64,000 nt of DNA from positions 62,001 to 126,000 of the forward strand of contig NZ_SRXX01000006.1 of assembly GCF_004804315.1 (NCBI RefSeq), given 5' to 3'. The translations under genes and the position numbers were made by a program. The DNA is from Flagellimonas onchidii. GTDB taxonomy: Bacteria > Bacteroidota > Bacteroidia > Flavobacteriales > Flavobacteriaceae. The notes beneath the pieces are model-generated. The model did not search any database. It was not told where the DNA came from and was given only the letters and a program-made list of their open reading frames with translations. Position 1 is the stretch's first letter; every line of letters starts with the position of its first letter. Of this stretch, positions 35,610 through 44,974 are shown piece by piece.

Positions 35610-36176
35610 ATGAGTACACTGATTGAAAGACATATTGTTTCACTACTTGCCGAAAAAGACGACAAAGCCATATCCCTATTATATGACAATTATGGGGAGA
35701 CTTTGTTCGGTGTAGCTTACAAAGTTGTAAAGGATGAGGAACTGGCTCAAGATGTGTTGCAGGAAAGTTTCATAAAAATCTGGAAAAAAGCCGATTCTTA
35801 CGATGCATCAAAGGCAAAACTTTTTACTTGGCTCTTCCGAATTACCCGAAATACAGCTATTGACAAACTTCGAAGCATCAACAATAAATCTGACAAAGAA
35901 GTCCAAATCGACGTTTCAGACGTATATAATCTAGGAGTCAGTGGCATTCGCCCCGAATTCATGGATGTCCAAGAGAATCTTGACAAAATAGAATCCAAAT
36001 ATAAAATTGTCTTGGAAGCCCTATTTTTTCAGGGAATGACACAACAAGAAGCCAGTGAAGAATTGGATATTCCACTAGGCACAGTTAAGTCAAGACTTAA
36101 AATTGGACTAAGGGAATTAGGTAAGATTTATGGTGCAAATATCACGCAACTCCTTTTGATAATCTTATTGTCATGA
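35610..36176 (+). CDS. ECF RNA polymerase sigma factor
   Basis: 188 aa from ATG 35610; a TTG one codon upstream is also open. Sigma-70 region 2 (about 20-90) contains LLYDNYGETLFGVA, QDVLQESFIKIWKK and FRITRNTAIDKLR. Region 4 (about 125-180) ends in LDIPLGTVKSRLKIGLREL, the expected helix-turn-helix. It is followed by an anti-sigma gene that starts inside its stop (ATGA overlap), so both are translated together and form a sigma/anti-sigma pair. Confidence 0.92.
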   Translation: MSTLIERHIVSLLAEKDDKAISLLYDNYGETLFGVAYKVVKDEELAQDVLQESFIKIWKKADSYDASKAKLFTWLFRITRNTAIDKLRSINNKSDKEVQIDVSDVYNLGVSGIRPEFMDVQENLDKIESKYKIVLEALFFQGMTQQEASEELDIPLGTVKSRLKIGLRELGKIYGANITQLLLIILLS

Positions 36177-36931
36177 AAGAAAAAGTACAACATTTTTTAG
36201 ATTCTGATATACTGGAAAAATACCTTTTGGGGGATACTACCAAAGAGGAAACCCTTAAGGCAGAACGTTATATCACCATGTATCCGGAGGTAAAGAAAAC
36301 CTACGACCAATTACAGGACAACTTGGAAGCTTTCGCCAAAATGTATGCTAGAAAAACTCCAGATGGTCTCAAGGAAATTATTCTACACAGTGCCAAGAAA
36401 GAAAAGGCCGTTAAAAATAGATTTTACCGTTATGCTGTTGCTGCTTCTGTAGCTATAATGGTTTTCGCTGGGTCCTCATACTTTCTATGGAACCAAAACA
36501 AAAACTTGCAACAAGAAAACACTTTGGTCACCAACCAAATCAAATATTTGCAGGAAAACATGCAGAATCAATTGGAGGATATGAGAAACCAGTTTATCGT
36601 GTTAAACAATCCTTCCACTAAAAAGTATGCCCTAAATGGAAAAAGGGAAGGTAAAGCACTTAAGGCTGTGGCCTATATCAATCCAGTTAAAAAACTGTCT
36701 TATATAAACGTTAGAAATGTTCCCAACCTTCCAGAAGACAAATGTTTCCAAATGTGGGCGGAAGTGAATGGAGAATTAGTCAATTTAGGCGTTATCAAAC
36801 AATTTGACGATAAGGATAAACTCTTGGCTCTTCCCTATGCCGAAAATGCCATAGGCTATATAACGGTTGAACCACAAGGAGGAAACACTTCTCCCACGGT
36901 TAAAAATATTGTAGCAAATATTTCTTATTAG
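36173..36931 (+). CDS. Anti-sigma-K (RskA-like) factor
   Basis: 252 aa. The cytoplasmic N-terminal sigma-binding part (about 1-80) begins with a conserved DILEKYLLGDTT, followed by one membrane helix near 87-105 and a short coiled coil (108-145). The periplasmic C-terminus is an anti-sigma-K domain with P-x-L-P-E-D-K-C-F-Q-M-W-A-E near 187-200. It overlaps the sigma gene by four bases. It should hold the sigma factor at the membrane until an envelope signal arrives. Confidence 0.9.
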   Translation: MKEKVQHFLDSDILEKYLLGDTTKEETLKAERYITMYPEVKKTYDQLQDNLEAFAKMYARKTPDGLKEIILHSAKKEKAVKNRFYRYAVAASVAIMVFAGSSYFLWNQNKNLQQENTLVTNQIKYLQENMQNQLEDMRNQFIVLNNPSTKKYALNGKREGKALKAVAYINPVKKLSYINVRNVPNLPEDKCFQMWAEVNGELVNLGVIKQFDDKDKLLALPYAENAIGYITVEPQGGNTSPTVKNIVANISY

Positions 36932-36979
36932 TATAGCCAAAGTATTGTAAAACTTCAGCAGCTTTAGGAAGCTATTTTG

Positions 36980-36987
36980 TACCTTTG
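36980..36987 (+). promoter_or_regulatory. -7 promoter box of the small Cys-cluster gene
   Basis: TACCTTTG, an exact match. The TTG at 36985 inside it is not the start; ATG 37003 follows with a leader of about 10 nt. Confidence 0.55.
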
Positions 36988-37002
36988 CCCAAAATTTGGG
37001 AT

Positions 37003-37212
37003 ATGAAGTTAGCATTGTTGACTATTGGTCTTTTAGGGCTTGCATTTGCAGGAATAGCTATTAAAATTTGGTCCAAAAAAGATGGTAAGTTTGCTGGAAC
37101 ATGTGCAAGTCAAAATCCATACCTGAACAAAGAAGGTGAAGCTTGCGGTTTTTGTGGAAAACTGCCCAGCGAACAAGAATGTAAAAAGGATTCTGTCCCA
37201 GATTTTAGATAA
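37003..37212 (+). CDS. Small membrane protein with a four-cysteine cluster
   Basis: 69 aa. One hydrophobic helix at residues 3-20 is followed by a basic K-I-W-S-K-K-D-G-K stretch and then Cys34, Cys48, Cys51 and Cys60 (C-x13-C-x2-C-x8-C). The positive-inside rule suggests that the cysteine part is cytoplasmic, but a secreted form cannot be excluded. Such proteins are annotated 'membrane or secreted protein' across flavobacteria with no known function. It has its own promoter and lies between the ECF/anti-sigma pair and a second sigma gene, upstream of lipA, a 4Fe-4S enzyme. A metal-cluster role is inference. Confidence 0.7.
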   Translation: MKLALLTIGLLGLAFAGIAIKIWSKKDGKFAGTCASQNPYLNKEGEACGFCGKLPSEQECKKDSVPDFR

Positions 37213-37244
37213 TTCATATTTGAACATCCCACAAAATCAGATTT

Positions 37245-37805
37245 TTGCTAAAAGCTGAACAATCTATTCAAGAAAACATCAAAAAGGCGAAAGATGGAAA
37301 TCAAATAGCCTTTAGCATCCTCTTGGATACTTTTTGGAACGATGTCTATGCATTTCAAATGGCACGCACAAAAAATGAAAACGATGCCGAAGACATTACT
37401 ATCAGAACTTTTTCCAATGCTTTTGACAAGATAGCCTCATACGATGAATCATATGAATTCAAAACCTGGCTCATCACCATATCCAAAAACCTTCATGTAG
37501 ACCTTATCCGTAAAAGAAAAAGAAGCCTTTTGGATGAAATGGAATCGCATGGAGATGCGGTAAAAAAAGTTTTGGATGAAACCCCTTCTGCAGAGGATCA
37601 ATTGATTATAGAACAAAATCTGGCGAATTTACTGCAGGACATCAAAAAATTGAAACCGCACTATCAAAAGGTTATCAACCTTCGTTATTTCAACGAATTA
37701 AGTTATGCCGAAATAGCCCAACAACTGAATGAACCTGTCAATAATATCAAAGTAAAATTGCTTCGTGCCAAAAAGCTGCTGGCCGAAATCATTACCAAAA
37801 AGTAA
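37245..37805 (+). CDS. Second RNA polymerase sigma-70 family (ECF) factor
   Basis: 186 aa, TTG start; no ATG occurs near the N-terminus, and a 7/8 -7 box at 37215-37222 (CATATTTG) gives a leader of about 16 nt. Region 2 (about 15-80) has F-x-x-L-L-D-x-F-W and D-A-E-D-I-T-I-R-T-F. Region 4 is about 120-185 with L-N-E-P-V-N-N-I-K-V-K-L-L-R-A-K-K-L-L. No anti-sigma gene is adjacent. lipA starts 49 bases later from its own promoter. Confidence 0.87.
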   Translation: MLKAEQSIQENIKKAKDGNQIAFSILLDTFWNDVYAFQMARTKNENDAEDITIRTFSNAFDKIASYDESYEFKTWLITISKNLHVDLIRKRKRSLLDEMESHGDAVKKVLDETPSAEDQLIIEQNLANLLQDIKKLKPHYQKVINLRYFNELSYAEIAQQLNEPVNNIKVKLLRAKKLLAEIITKK

Positions 37806-37829
37806 ACAGGGGTTTCCTAACCAGTTTCG

Positions 37830-37837
37830 TATCTTTG
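37830..37837 (+). promoter_or_regulatory. lipA: -7 promoter box of lipA
   Basis: TATCTTTG, an exact TAnnTTTG match, 17 bases before the lipA ATG; leader of about 12 nt. Confidence 0.55.
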
Positions 37838-37854
37838 TACCCTAAATTTTTGCT

Positions 37855-38730
37855 ATGGGCACAACCACAGTTGACAACGTCCTACCACCAAAAGGAAAAC
37901 CAAAATGGTTGAGGGTAAAACTTCCTACGGGAAAAAAATACACCCAGCTCCGTGGACTGGTTGATAAGTACGACCTACATACCATCTGTACCTCCGGAAG
38001 CTGCCCAAATATGGGTGAATGTTGGGGAGAAGGAACAGCAACTTTTATGATATTGGGTAATATCTGTACCCGTTCTTGTGGTTTTTGTGGTGTAAAAACA
38101 GGCCGTCCCGAAAGTGTGGATTGGGCCGAGCCGGAAAAAGTGGCTAGATCAATAAAGATTATGAGCATTAAACATGCTGTGGTGACCTCTGTGGACAGGG
38201 ACGACCTTAAAGATATGGGCTCCATTATCTGGTCCGAAACTGTTAAGGCAATCCGGAGAATGAACCCCGAAACCACTTTAGAAACATTAATACCTGATTT
38301 TCAAGGAATTGAAACTCATTTAGATAGGATTCTGGAAGCTGCTCCTGAAGTGATTTCTCACAATATGGAAACCGTAAAACGCCTTACCCGCGAAGTGCGA
38401 ATACAAGCCAAATATGAAAGAAGTTTGGCCGTTTTGGATTATTTAAAGAAAAATGGGGCCAATAGAACCAAATCTGGCATCATGCTAGGTTTGGGTGAAA
38501 TGGAGGAAGAAGTTATCCAAACCATGCAAGATTTAAGAAATGTTGATGTGGACGTGGTGACTATTGGGCAATATTTGCAACCATCAAAAAAACATTTGCC
38601 CGTCAAGGAGTTCATTTTGCCTGAACAGTTCAAAAAATATGAAGAAATCGGTTTGGAAATGGGTTTCAGGCATGTAGAAAGTGGTGCATTGGTACGTTCT
38701 TCCTACAAGGCCCACAAACATATCGATTAA
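37855..38730 (+). CDS. lipA: Lipoyl synthase
   Basis: 291 aa radical-SAM enzyme that inserts two sulfur atoms into octanoylated lipoyl domains of 2-oxoacid dehydrogenases and glycine cleavage. The auxiliary-cluster motif is [12 protein letters not shown] near 44-55, and the radical-SAM motif C-T-R-S-C-G-F-C near 70-77. The C-terminal RSSYKAHKH near 281-289 contains the RSSY serine ligand of the auxiliary cluster. All expected residues are present. gap follows 21 bp later on the same strand. Confidence 0.97.
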   Translation: MGTTTVDNVLPPKGKPKWLRVKLPTGKKYTQLRGLVDKYDLHTICTSGSCPNMGECWGEGTATFMILGNICTRSCGFCGVKTGRPESVDWAEPEKVARSIKIMSIKHAVVTSVDRDDLKDMGSIIWSETVKAIRRMNPETTLETLIPDFQGIETHLDRILEAAPEVISHNMETVKRLTREVRIQAKYERSLAVLDYLKKNGANRTKSGIMLGLGEMEEEVIQTMQDLRNVDVDVVTIGQYLQPSKKHLPVKEFILPEQFKKYEEIGLEMGFRHVESGALVRSSYKAHKHID

Positions 38731-38751
38731 TCCCACCCTACAACTTCTTTC

Positions 38752-39762
38752 ATGAAACAGCTCAATATTGGTATAAATGGCTTTGGACGTATTGGAAGAA
38801 CTCTTTTTAGACTTCTTCAAGGTCACCCGCAAATAAAGGTAACCGCAATAAACGACCTAACGGATGCCAAAACTCTCGCCCACCTTTTGAAGTATGACAG
38901 TATTCACGGAACCTTTAACTGTAACGTGGATTCCAATGACCTAGGGATTATGGTTGATGGTCAAAAAATTGCCGTTTTCAACCACTCCCATCCCAAGGAT
39001 ATTGATTGGCGGGCCCAAAATGTTGATATGGTTGTTGAGGCGTCGGGAAAATTTAAAGACTCGGAATCTTTGTCTTTTCATATTAAAAATGGGGCCAAAA
39101 AAGTTATCCTTTCTGTTCCCCCAGCAGATGATTCCATCAAAATGGTGGTTATGGGAGTCAATGAGACCTCAATTGGTCCTAATGACCATATCGTATCAAA
39201 TGCCTCATGCACAACAAACAATGCGGCTCCAATGATCAAGGTAATTAATGAGACATGTGGAATTGAGCAGGCCTACATTACCACGGTACATTCTTACACC
39301 TCGGACCAAAGTTTGCACGACCGACCCCATCGCGATTTAAGAAGGTCGCGCGCGGCAGGTCAATCTATCATTCCTACCACCACTGGAGCAGCAAAAGCAC
39401 TAACCAAAATCTTTCCTGAATTATCAGACGTAATTGGTGGTTGTGGGATACGTGTTCCCGTGCCAAATGGATCGTTGACCGATATCACGTTTAATGTAAA
39501 AAAAGAGACCTCCATCGCTGAAATAAACCAGGCTTTTGAAGATTACGCCAAAAATGAATTAAAAAATGTACTTTACTATACAAAAGACCCTATAGTTTCT
39601 ATTGATATAAACAATAGTTGCTATTCTTGTACGTTTGATTCTTTGATGACCTCCGTTATTGGAAAAATGGTGAAAATAATCGGATGGTACGACAATGAAA
39701 CTGGATATTGCTCGAGAATTATTGATTTAATAGCTTTGTTTATTAAGAAAAACTACGTTTGA
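38752..39762 (+). CDS. gap: Glyceraldehyde-3-phosphate dehydrogenase
   Basis: 336 aa. GINGFGRIGR near 7-16 binds NAD(P); the catalytic Cys is in S-N-A-S-C-T-T-N near 148-155, with HSYTSDQSLHD near 178-188 containing the base His. It oxidises GAP to 1,3-bisphosphoglycerate in glycolysis. Gap paralogs differ in direction and cofactor use; here ND-L-T-D near 34-38, after the second strand, suggests NAD preference, which is inference. The stop is shared with the TTG start of the next gene (four-base overlap). Confidence 0.95.
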   Translation: MKQLNIGINGFGRIGRTLFRLLQGHPQIKVTAINDLTDAKTLAHLLKYDSIHGTFNCNVDSNDLGIMVDGQKIAVFNHSHPKDIDWRAQNVDMVVEASGKFKDSESLSFHIKNGAKKVILSVPPADDSIKMVVMGVNETSIGPNDHIVSNASCTTNNAAPMIKVINETCGIEQAYITTVHSYTSDQSLHDRPHRDLRRSRAAGQSIIPTTTGAAKALTKIFPELSDVIGGCGIRVPVPNGSLTDITFNVKKETSIAEINQAFEDYAKNELKNVLYYTKDPIVSIDINNSCYSCTFDSLMTSVIGKMVKIIGWYDNETGYCSRIIDLIALFIKKNYV

Positions 39763-41981
39763 CGTCTAGCTCAATATATAATCATCTTTGCAAAGCAAGG
39801 TGGATGGTTATGTGCATTCTTCTGTGCGCACAGTGGTCTTTTGGTCAAAACAAGGATGATGCCGCTTCAAAAACCCAAGCTGTTTTTGACACCTTTACCA
39901 GATATCGGCATCAAAACAAAATTGACAAAGCGCTTGAAATACTTGATAAGGCCGCGGAAATTGCCGAGAACAATGAAGATTCTAAACTTCTGTTGGACAC
40001 CTTTCACGAATATGCTCGTATTTTTTTGGAAGAAGGAGACAGGGAAACAGCCCTATTTTATTTAGACAGAGCCAACATCCTTTTAAAAGAACCCACTTAC
40101 TCTTACGGACAGGCCGTTCATAATTATTTGGAAGCCGCTCTTCGATTTGATGAGGGCAACAACTTCCAATCCTTAAAGCTTTTAGAAGAGTCTAGAAAGC
40201 TGAGCAACAATAGAAACCTGGGCAATAACATTTTGCTTTTGGAGGCTTATATCTTCACCAATATCGAACGGTATGATGATGCCATCAAAAATCTCCATGC
40301 CCTAATAGTAAATTCAGACGATAAAGAAAGGGCTTTTCTTGCCACCAAGGCTAATTTGCAACTTGCAAGCATAAGCCTTGAACTCAACGATTTGGAAGAA
40401 GGAATCATTCATTCCAAAGCAGCTCTTGAACTGGCACAAAAACATGATTTCTCCAAGGATATCAAAACAGCCAACGAACGCTTGGCACTCATCTATGAAA
40501 AAAGCGGCGATTTTCATGAGTCTTTAGTTTACTCAAAGGCCTTGATACAGGTCAGGGATTCTATTTTCAATGTTGAAAAAGCAAAATTGGAGGCCGAAAC
40601 AGGTGATGATATTAGATTTAAGCATTTAAATAGTGAGCTGGTCAAAACTACTGCGGAAAGAGACGAGGCTAGAGAGTCCAAAAGTCGTTCGGAGATTACA
40701 TTGATACTGACCTCTGCCTTTTTGACCATTATCTCTCTTTTGGCAGTTTCTTTATTCAGAAACAACCAAATAAAACTTAAGACCAACGACCTTTTATACA
40801 CCAAAAACAAGGAATTGGAGCTTGCCAGGGATTCTGCGGTTTCTGCCATGGAAGCAAAAACCAACTTTTTGTCTACGGTAACCCATGAATTGAGAACGCC
40901 TTTATATGCCGTAACGGGGCTTACGCACCTCTTGTTGGAAGAAAATCCGGCAGAACATCAGAAAGAGCATCTAAAGTCTCTGAAGTTTTCCGGAGATTAC
41001 CTGCTTAACTTCATCAATGATATCCTTCAAATCAATAAAATTGATGCTGACAAACTGGAACCCCTGAACATCGAATTCAAGCTCCAAAAAGTTCTAAAAG
41101 ATGTTGTGGACTCCTTGCAGCAGAATGCCAACGAAAAGAACACCAAACTTATTTTGGATTACGATTCCAAAATACCGCTTCAATTGCTTGGAGACCCCAT
41201 AAAACTATCGCAGGTCTTTATGAATCTTGTAGGGAACGCCCTTAAGTTTACAAAGGATGGCAAGGTTGAGGTAATCGCCAAAATGCTCAGAAAAGATGAA
41301 GAAAACGTTAAACTCTACTTTGAGGTAAAAGACAGCGGAATAGGAATCTCCGAGGAACAACAAAAACACATTTTTGACAGTTTTGAACAGGGCTCCATAC
41401 AAATCAACCGGGAATATGGTGGTACGGGCCTTGGACTTACCATTGTAAAAAGTTTGCTGGGTCTATTTGATAGCAAAATTCATCTGGAAAGTGAACTTGG
41501 GGAAGGAAGCTCTTTCTTCTTTGAAATGGATTTAAAATGTGATACAAAAGCACTTCAAGAAGTTTCATTTGAGTTGGCGTCCGAAGAATTTAACTTTAAA
41601 GGATTACACCTATTGGTAGTCGAGGACAACAAAATCAATCAGGTCATTACCAAAAAAATGCTCACCAAAAAAGAAATTACCTGCGATATAGCCAATAATG
41701 GAAACGAAGCAATCGACCTAGCCAAATCAAATACCTATAATGCCATTCTTATGGACATTCATATGCCTGGTATCAGTGGAGAGGAAGCCACCCGTCAAAT
41801 TCGTAAGTTTGATCAAGAAATCCCCATTATTGCCTTAACCGCCATTTCGTTGGACGATAGTTTGGACAGTTTCTACGAAGCGGGATGCAACGATGTGGTC
41901 ACCAAACCATTTAAACCCGAGGTGTTCTATCAAAAAATAGGGGAAAACATTTTTCGGAAAAAAGAAGAGGGCTTGGTTTAG
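39759..41981 (+). CDS. TPR-containing hybrid sensor histidine kinase
   Basis: 740 aa, TTG start overlapping the gap stop. A signal sequence at about 1-30 and TPR-like helical repeats (about 35-270, one unit DAIKNLHALIVN) form a periplasmic sensor. A membrane helix lies at about 307-327, and a HisKA domain carries V-T-H-E-L-R-T-P near 372-379. The ATPase has N-A-L-K-F near 492, D-S-G-I-G-I near 525 and G-T-G-L-G-L-T near 558. A C-terminal receiver domain has its phospho-acceptor in A-I-L-M-D-I-H-M-P near 664-672. The output partner is not adjacent. Its stop overlaps the lpxK stop. Confidence 0.9.
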   Translation: MTSSSIYNHLCKARWMVMCILLCAQWSFGQNKDDAASKTQAVFDTFTRYRHQNKIDKALEILDKAAEIAENNEDSKLLLDTFHEYARIFLEEGDRETALFYLDRANILLKEPTYSYGQAVHNYLEAALRFDEGNNFQSLKLLEESRKLSNNRNLGNNILLLEAYIFTNIERYDDAIKNLHALIVNSDDKERAFLATKANLQLASISLELNDLEEGIIHSKAALELAQKHDFSKDIKTANERLALIYEKSGDFHESLVYSKALIQVRDSIFNVEKAKLEAETGDDIRFKHLNSELVKTTAERDEARESKSRSEITLILTSAFLTIISLLAVSLFRNNQIKLKTNDLLYTKNKELELARDSAVSAMEAKTNFLSTVTHELRTPLYAVTGLTHLLLEENPAEHQKEHLKSLKFSGDYLLNFINDILQINKIDADKLEPLNIEFKLQKVLKDVVDSLQQNANEKNTKLILDYDSKIPLQLLGDPIKLSQVFMNLVGNALKFTKDGKVEVIAKMLRKDEENVKLYFEVKDSGIGISEEQQKHIFDSFEQGSIQINREYGGTGLGLTIVKSLLGLFDSKIHLESELGEGSSFFFEMDLKCDTKALQEVSFELASEEFNFKGLHLLVVEDNKINQVITKKMLTKKEITCDIANNGNEAIDLAKSNTYNAILMDIHMPGISGEEATRQIRKFDQEIPIIALTAISLDDSLDSFYEAGCNDVVTKPFKPEVFYQKIGENIFRKKEEGLV

Positions 41982-42976
41982 AACTGACGAACAACCGCCT
42001 CCCTTAAAGATTTTAAGTCTTCACTATCAAAATCATGTGAAACCTCCAAATAATACAGGTTTTCTACCCTACCCTGCAATCTCCCGAAATCTTTTTCCGT
42101 AGTGAGAACCACTTCAAAATTTGTAAACCGTTCTATTTCGGTATTCGTAAAATAATGATGGTCGCCAAATTCAAAATGTTTAAAATCAAGGCCAACGAAG
42201 TCTAAATATGAGACTAAGGGTTCAGGGTTGGCTATTCCCGTGACCAAAGCCATTTTTTTACCTTTAAGCTCGTTAAGCTCAACCTTGTCCCCTGAACTAT
42301 TCTTTACAGATTCATCATATTTTAAAGCGGAAAACAGCACTTTTTGATGGAATTTTGGCTTAATCTTTCCTGAAATGGCTTCTTTTTCTTCTTTGGAAAG
42401 AAGTTTGGGGCATTTGGTCACTATAATCAAATCGGCACGTCTTGCCTCTCTCTTACTATCCCTGAGGTTTCCCGTAGGCAAGTACCAATCTTTGACAAAA
42501 AGGTTGTCGCAAGCCGTCAACAAAATGGAAAAACTTGGTTTTACCTTCCTGTGTTGAAAAGCATCATCCAATAGAATTACATCTGGCTTTATTAAACTTT
42601 CCAATTTTTGGATTCCATTGCGTCTATCAGAATCAACAGCAACCGTCACATTTGGAAATTTTTTATGAAGCTGGTATGGCTCGTCCCCCAAATCTTTCAT
42701 GGTGCTTTCCGAGGTGGCCAAAACAAATCCCTTGGATTTTCTTTTATAGCCCCTGCTCAACACCGCAACTTTGCGACCTTCAAATACTCTTACCAAATAT
42801 TCAATCATTGGGGTTTTTCCCGTACCTCCAACACTTAAATTGCCAACGCAAATGGTCGGGGTATTGTATGATTTGGAGCTGAGAAAACCAATATCAAACA
42901 ATCTATTTCTAAGGAAAACCACCAAGCCATAGATTAGGGAAAACGGGAAAGCAATTTTACGGAGCAATGCCAGCAT
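41978..42976 (-). CDS. lpxK: Tetraacyldisaccharide 4'-kinase
   Basis: 332 aa. LpxK phosphorylates lipid A precursor at the 4' position at the inner membrane. A single hydrophobic N-terminal segment (about 8-28) anchors it. The P-loop is G-N-L-S-V-G-G-T-G-K-T-P near 45-56, and D-D-A-F-Q-H-R near 138-144 is the conserved catalytic segment (D-x-x-H-Q in others). Length fits the family. The stop overlaps that of the convergent hybrid kinase by four bases. Confidence 0.95.
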   Translation of the reverse strand: MLALLRKIAFPFSLIYGLVVFLRNRLFDIGFLSSKSYNTPTICVGNLSVGGTGKTPMIEYLVRVFEGRKVAVLSRGYKRKSKGFVLATSESTMKDLGDEPYQLHKKFPNVTVAVDSDRRNGIQKLESLIKPDVILLDDAFQHRKVKPSFSILLTACDNLFVKDWYLPTGNLRDSKREARRADLIIVTKCPKLLSKEEKEAISGKIKPKFHQKVLFSALKYDESVKNSSGDKVELNELKGKKMALVTGIANPEPLVSYLDFVGLDFKHFEFGDHHYFTNTEIERFTNFEVVLTTEKDFGRLQGRVENLYYLEVSHDFDSEDLKSLREAVVRQF

Positions 42977-43024
42977 AGAGCGAAAATATAATATTTTATC
43001 TTTAGCCCTATCAAGAAAGATAAA

Positions 43025-44119
43025 ATGACCGTAAAGGATATCACAAACATACTGGAAGAACTTGCACCACTACCCTATGCAGAAGATTTTGACAATGTTG
43101 GCCTATTGGTCGGTAATAACCATATGGAAGTTACTGGTGTTTTGGTCACTTTGGACACTTTGGAAAATGTTGTCGATGAAGCCATTACCAAAGGCCACAA
43201 TCTAATTGTTAGTTTTCATCCCATAATTTTTAAGGGAATCAAAAAGTTTACCGGCGGCAGCTATGTAGAACGTGTTGTAATGAAGGCCATCTCCAACAAT
43301 ATTGCCATCTATAGCATGCATACCGCACTAGACAATTCACATCTCGGTGTAAATGCCAAAATCTGTGAGGTTTTGGGATTAAAGGCCCCAAAAATTCTAA
43401 TTCCCAAGTCGGGAACCATTAAAAAACTAACGACCTATGCTCCCACCGCATCGGTTGAGGCCGTTAAAGCGGCTTTGTTCAAAGTTGGGGCCGGTGAAAT
43501 TGGAAAATATAACAACTGTAGTTTTAGCACAGAAGGGCAGGGCAGTTTTAAACCTACTGAAGGGACAAATCCCACTTTGGGCGAAATCGGTAAAGTTCAT
43601 TTAGAAAAAGAAATGCAAATCAACATGATATTTTCATTTGAAAAAGAACGAAATGTTCTTAATGCCCTTTTTGAAAGCCATCCTTACGAAGAAGTCGCTT
43701 ATGAAATTATAACCTTGGAAAACACCAACCAAGATATTGGAATGGGCATGATTGGTTCGTTAGAAAATGGAATGGAAGAAGAAGCCTTTTTAAAATTGGT
43801 AAAAAAACGAATGAATGCCTCGGTCGTGCGCCATTCAAAACTGTTAGATAAAAAGGTTAAAAAAGTAGCTGTTTTAGGAGGCAGTGGTGCTTTTGCCATC
43901 TCGGCCGCCAAAAAAGCCAAAGCCGATATTTTCATCACTTCGGACATAAAATACCACGAGTTTTATCAGGCCGAAGGGCAATTGGTCATTGCCGATATCG
44001 GGCACTTTGAAACAGAGCAGTTTACAAAAGACTTATTGGTTGATTATCTTATCAAAAAAATTCCTAATTTTGCAGTCGCGTTATCCGAAAGCATAACAAA
44101 TCCCATTAAGTATTTATAA
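43025..44119 (+). CDS. NIF3/DUF34-family dinuclear-metal protein
   Basis: 364 aa, the long version with an inserted domain (about 130-240) compared with the 250-aa form. Metal-ligand motifs are S-F-H-P-I-I-F near 62-68, S-M-H-T-A-L-D-N near 98-105 and, C-terminal, I-A-D-I-G-H-F-E-T-E near 323-332. This family binds two metals in a hexameric ring. Its biochemical activity is not settled; GTP cyclohydrolase-like activity has been reported for some members. It lies five bases before the coiled-coil gene and likely shares its transcript. Confidence 0.88.
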   Translation: MTVKDITNILEELAPLPYAEDFDNVGLLVGNNHMEVTGVLVTLDTLENVVDEAITKGHNLIVSFHPIIFKGIKKFTGGSYVERVVMKAISNNIAIYSMHTALDNSHLGVNAKICEVLGLKAPKILIPKSGTIKKLTTYAPTASVEAVKAALFKVGAGEIGKYNNCSFSTEGQGSFKPTEGTNPTLGEIGKVHLEKEMQINMIFSFEKERNVLNALFESHPYEEVAYEIITLENTNQDIGMGMIGSLENGMEEEAFLKLVKKRMNASVVRHSKLLDKKVKKVAVLGGSGAFAISAAKKAKADIFITSDIKYHEFYQAEGQLVIADIGHFETEQFTKDLLVDYLIKKIPNFAVALSESITNPIKYL

Positions 44120-44124
44120 AATTT

Positions 44125-44904
44125 ATGGCGAACAAGAAAGAAAACACCGTGGAAGAAAAACTAAGGGCTCTATATGATCTTCAGTTAATTGATTCCAGGG
44201 TTGATGAAATACGCAATGTAAGAGGCGAACTACCGTTGGAAGTGCAAGATTTGGAAGATGAAGTACTTGGTCTTAAGACCCGTATGGACAAATTGAAAAC
44301 CGATGTTGAAACGGTAAATTTTGAAATTGCTGCAAAAAAGAACCTGATCGAAGAGTCTAAGGCATTGATGAAAAAATATGCCGAGCAGCAAAAAAATGTA
44401 CGAAACAGCCGTGAATTTAACTCTTTAAGTAAGGAAATTGAGTTTCAAGAGCTTGAAATACAATTGGCCGAAAAGAACATCAAGGAATTTAAGGCCCAAA
44501 TAGAGCAAAAGAAAGAGGTGGTTTCCGAAACCAAGGAAAAACTATCTGAGCGCGAAGGGCATTTGAAGCACAAAAAAGGTGAATTGGATGCTATTCTTGC
44601 CGAAACTGAAAAAGAGGAAAAAGCCCTTTTGAAGAAATCCGAAGAGTTTGAGGACAAAATCGAAGAACGCCTAGTCCAAGCCTATAAACGCATTAGACAT
44701 AATGTTAAAAACGGTTTGGCCGTTGTTCCGGTAGAGCGTGGTGCTTCTGGGGGTTCTTTCTTTACCATTCCGCCTCAGGTGCAGGTTGAGATTGCCTCGC
44801 GTAAAAAAATCATTACCGATGAACACAGTGGTCGAATTTTGGTTGATCCACTTCTTGCCGAGGAAGAACAAGACAAAATGCAAAAACTGTTTTCAAAGAT
44901 TTAA
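44125..44904 (+). CDS. Coiled-coil protein with a degenerate C4 zinc ribbon
   Basis: 259 aa. A long coiled coil runs over about 10-185, followed by the C-terminal zf-RING_7-like element. In canonical members the C-terminus has two CxxC pairs; here they read S-G-G-S (209-212) and T-D-E-H-S near 230-234, so none of the four cysteines is present. The rest of the motif (F-F-T-I-P-P-Q, G-R-I-L-V-D) is intact. The protein follows NIF3 as in many bacteria. Zinc binding is therefore unlikely. A strong terminator follows. Confidence 0.88.
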   Translation: MANKKENTVEEKLRALYDLQLIDSRVDEIRNVRGELPLEVQDLEDEVLGLKTRMDKLKTDVETVNFEIAAKKNLIEESKALMKKYAEQQKNVRNSREFNSLSKEIEFQELEIQLAEKNIKEFKAQIEQKKEVVSETKEKLSEREGHLKHKKGELDAILAETEKEEKALLKKSEEFEDKIEERLVQAYKRIRHNVKNGLAVVPVERGASGGSFFTIPPQVQVEIASRKKIITDEHSGRILVDPLLAEEEQDKMQKLFSKI

Positions 44905-44927
44905 GCAACAATATGTTTTGAAAATAC

Positions 44928-44954
44928 AAGCCACCTTTTTAGGTGGCTTTTTTA
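44928..44954 (+). terminator. Rho-independent terminator after the coiled-coil gene
   Basis: AAGCCACCT (44928-44936) pairs with AGGTGGCTT (44941-44949), with a TTTT loop, followed by a T-run. Confidence 0.85.
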
Positions 44955-44974
44955 TGTTGTTAATGTATTCCTGA

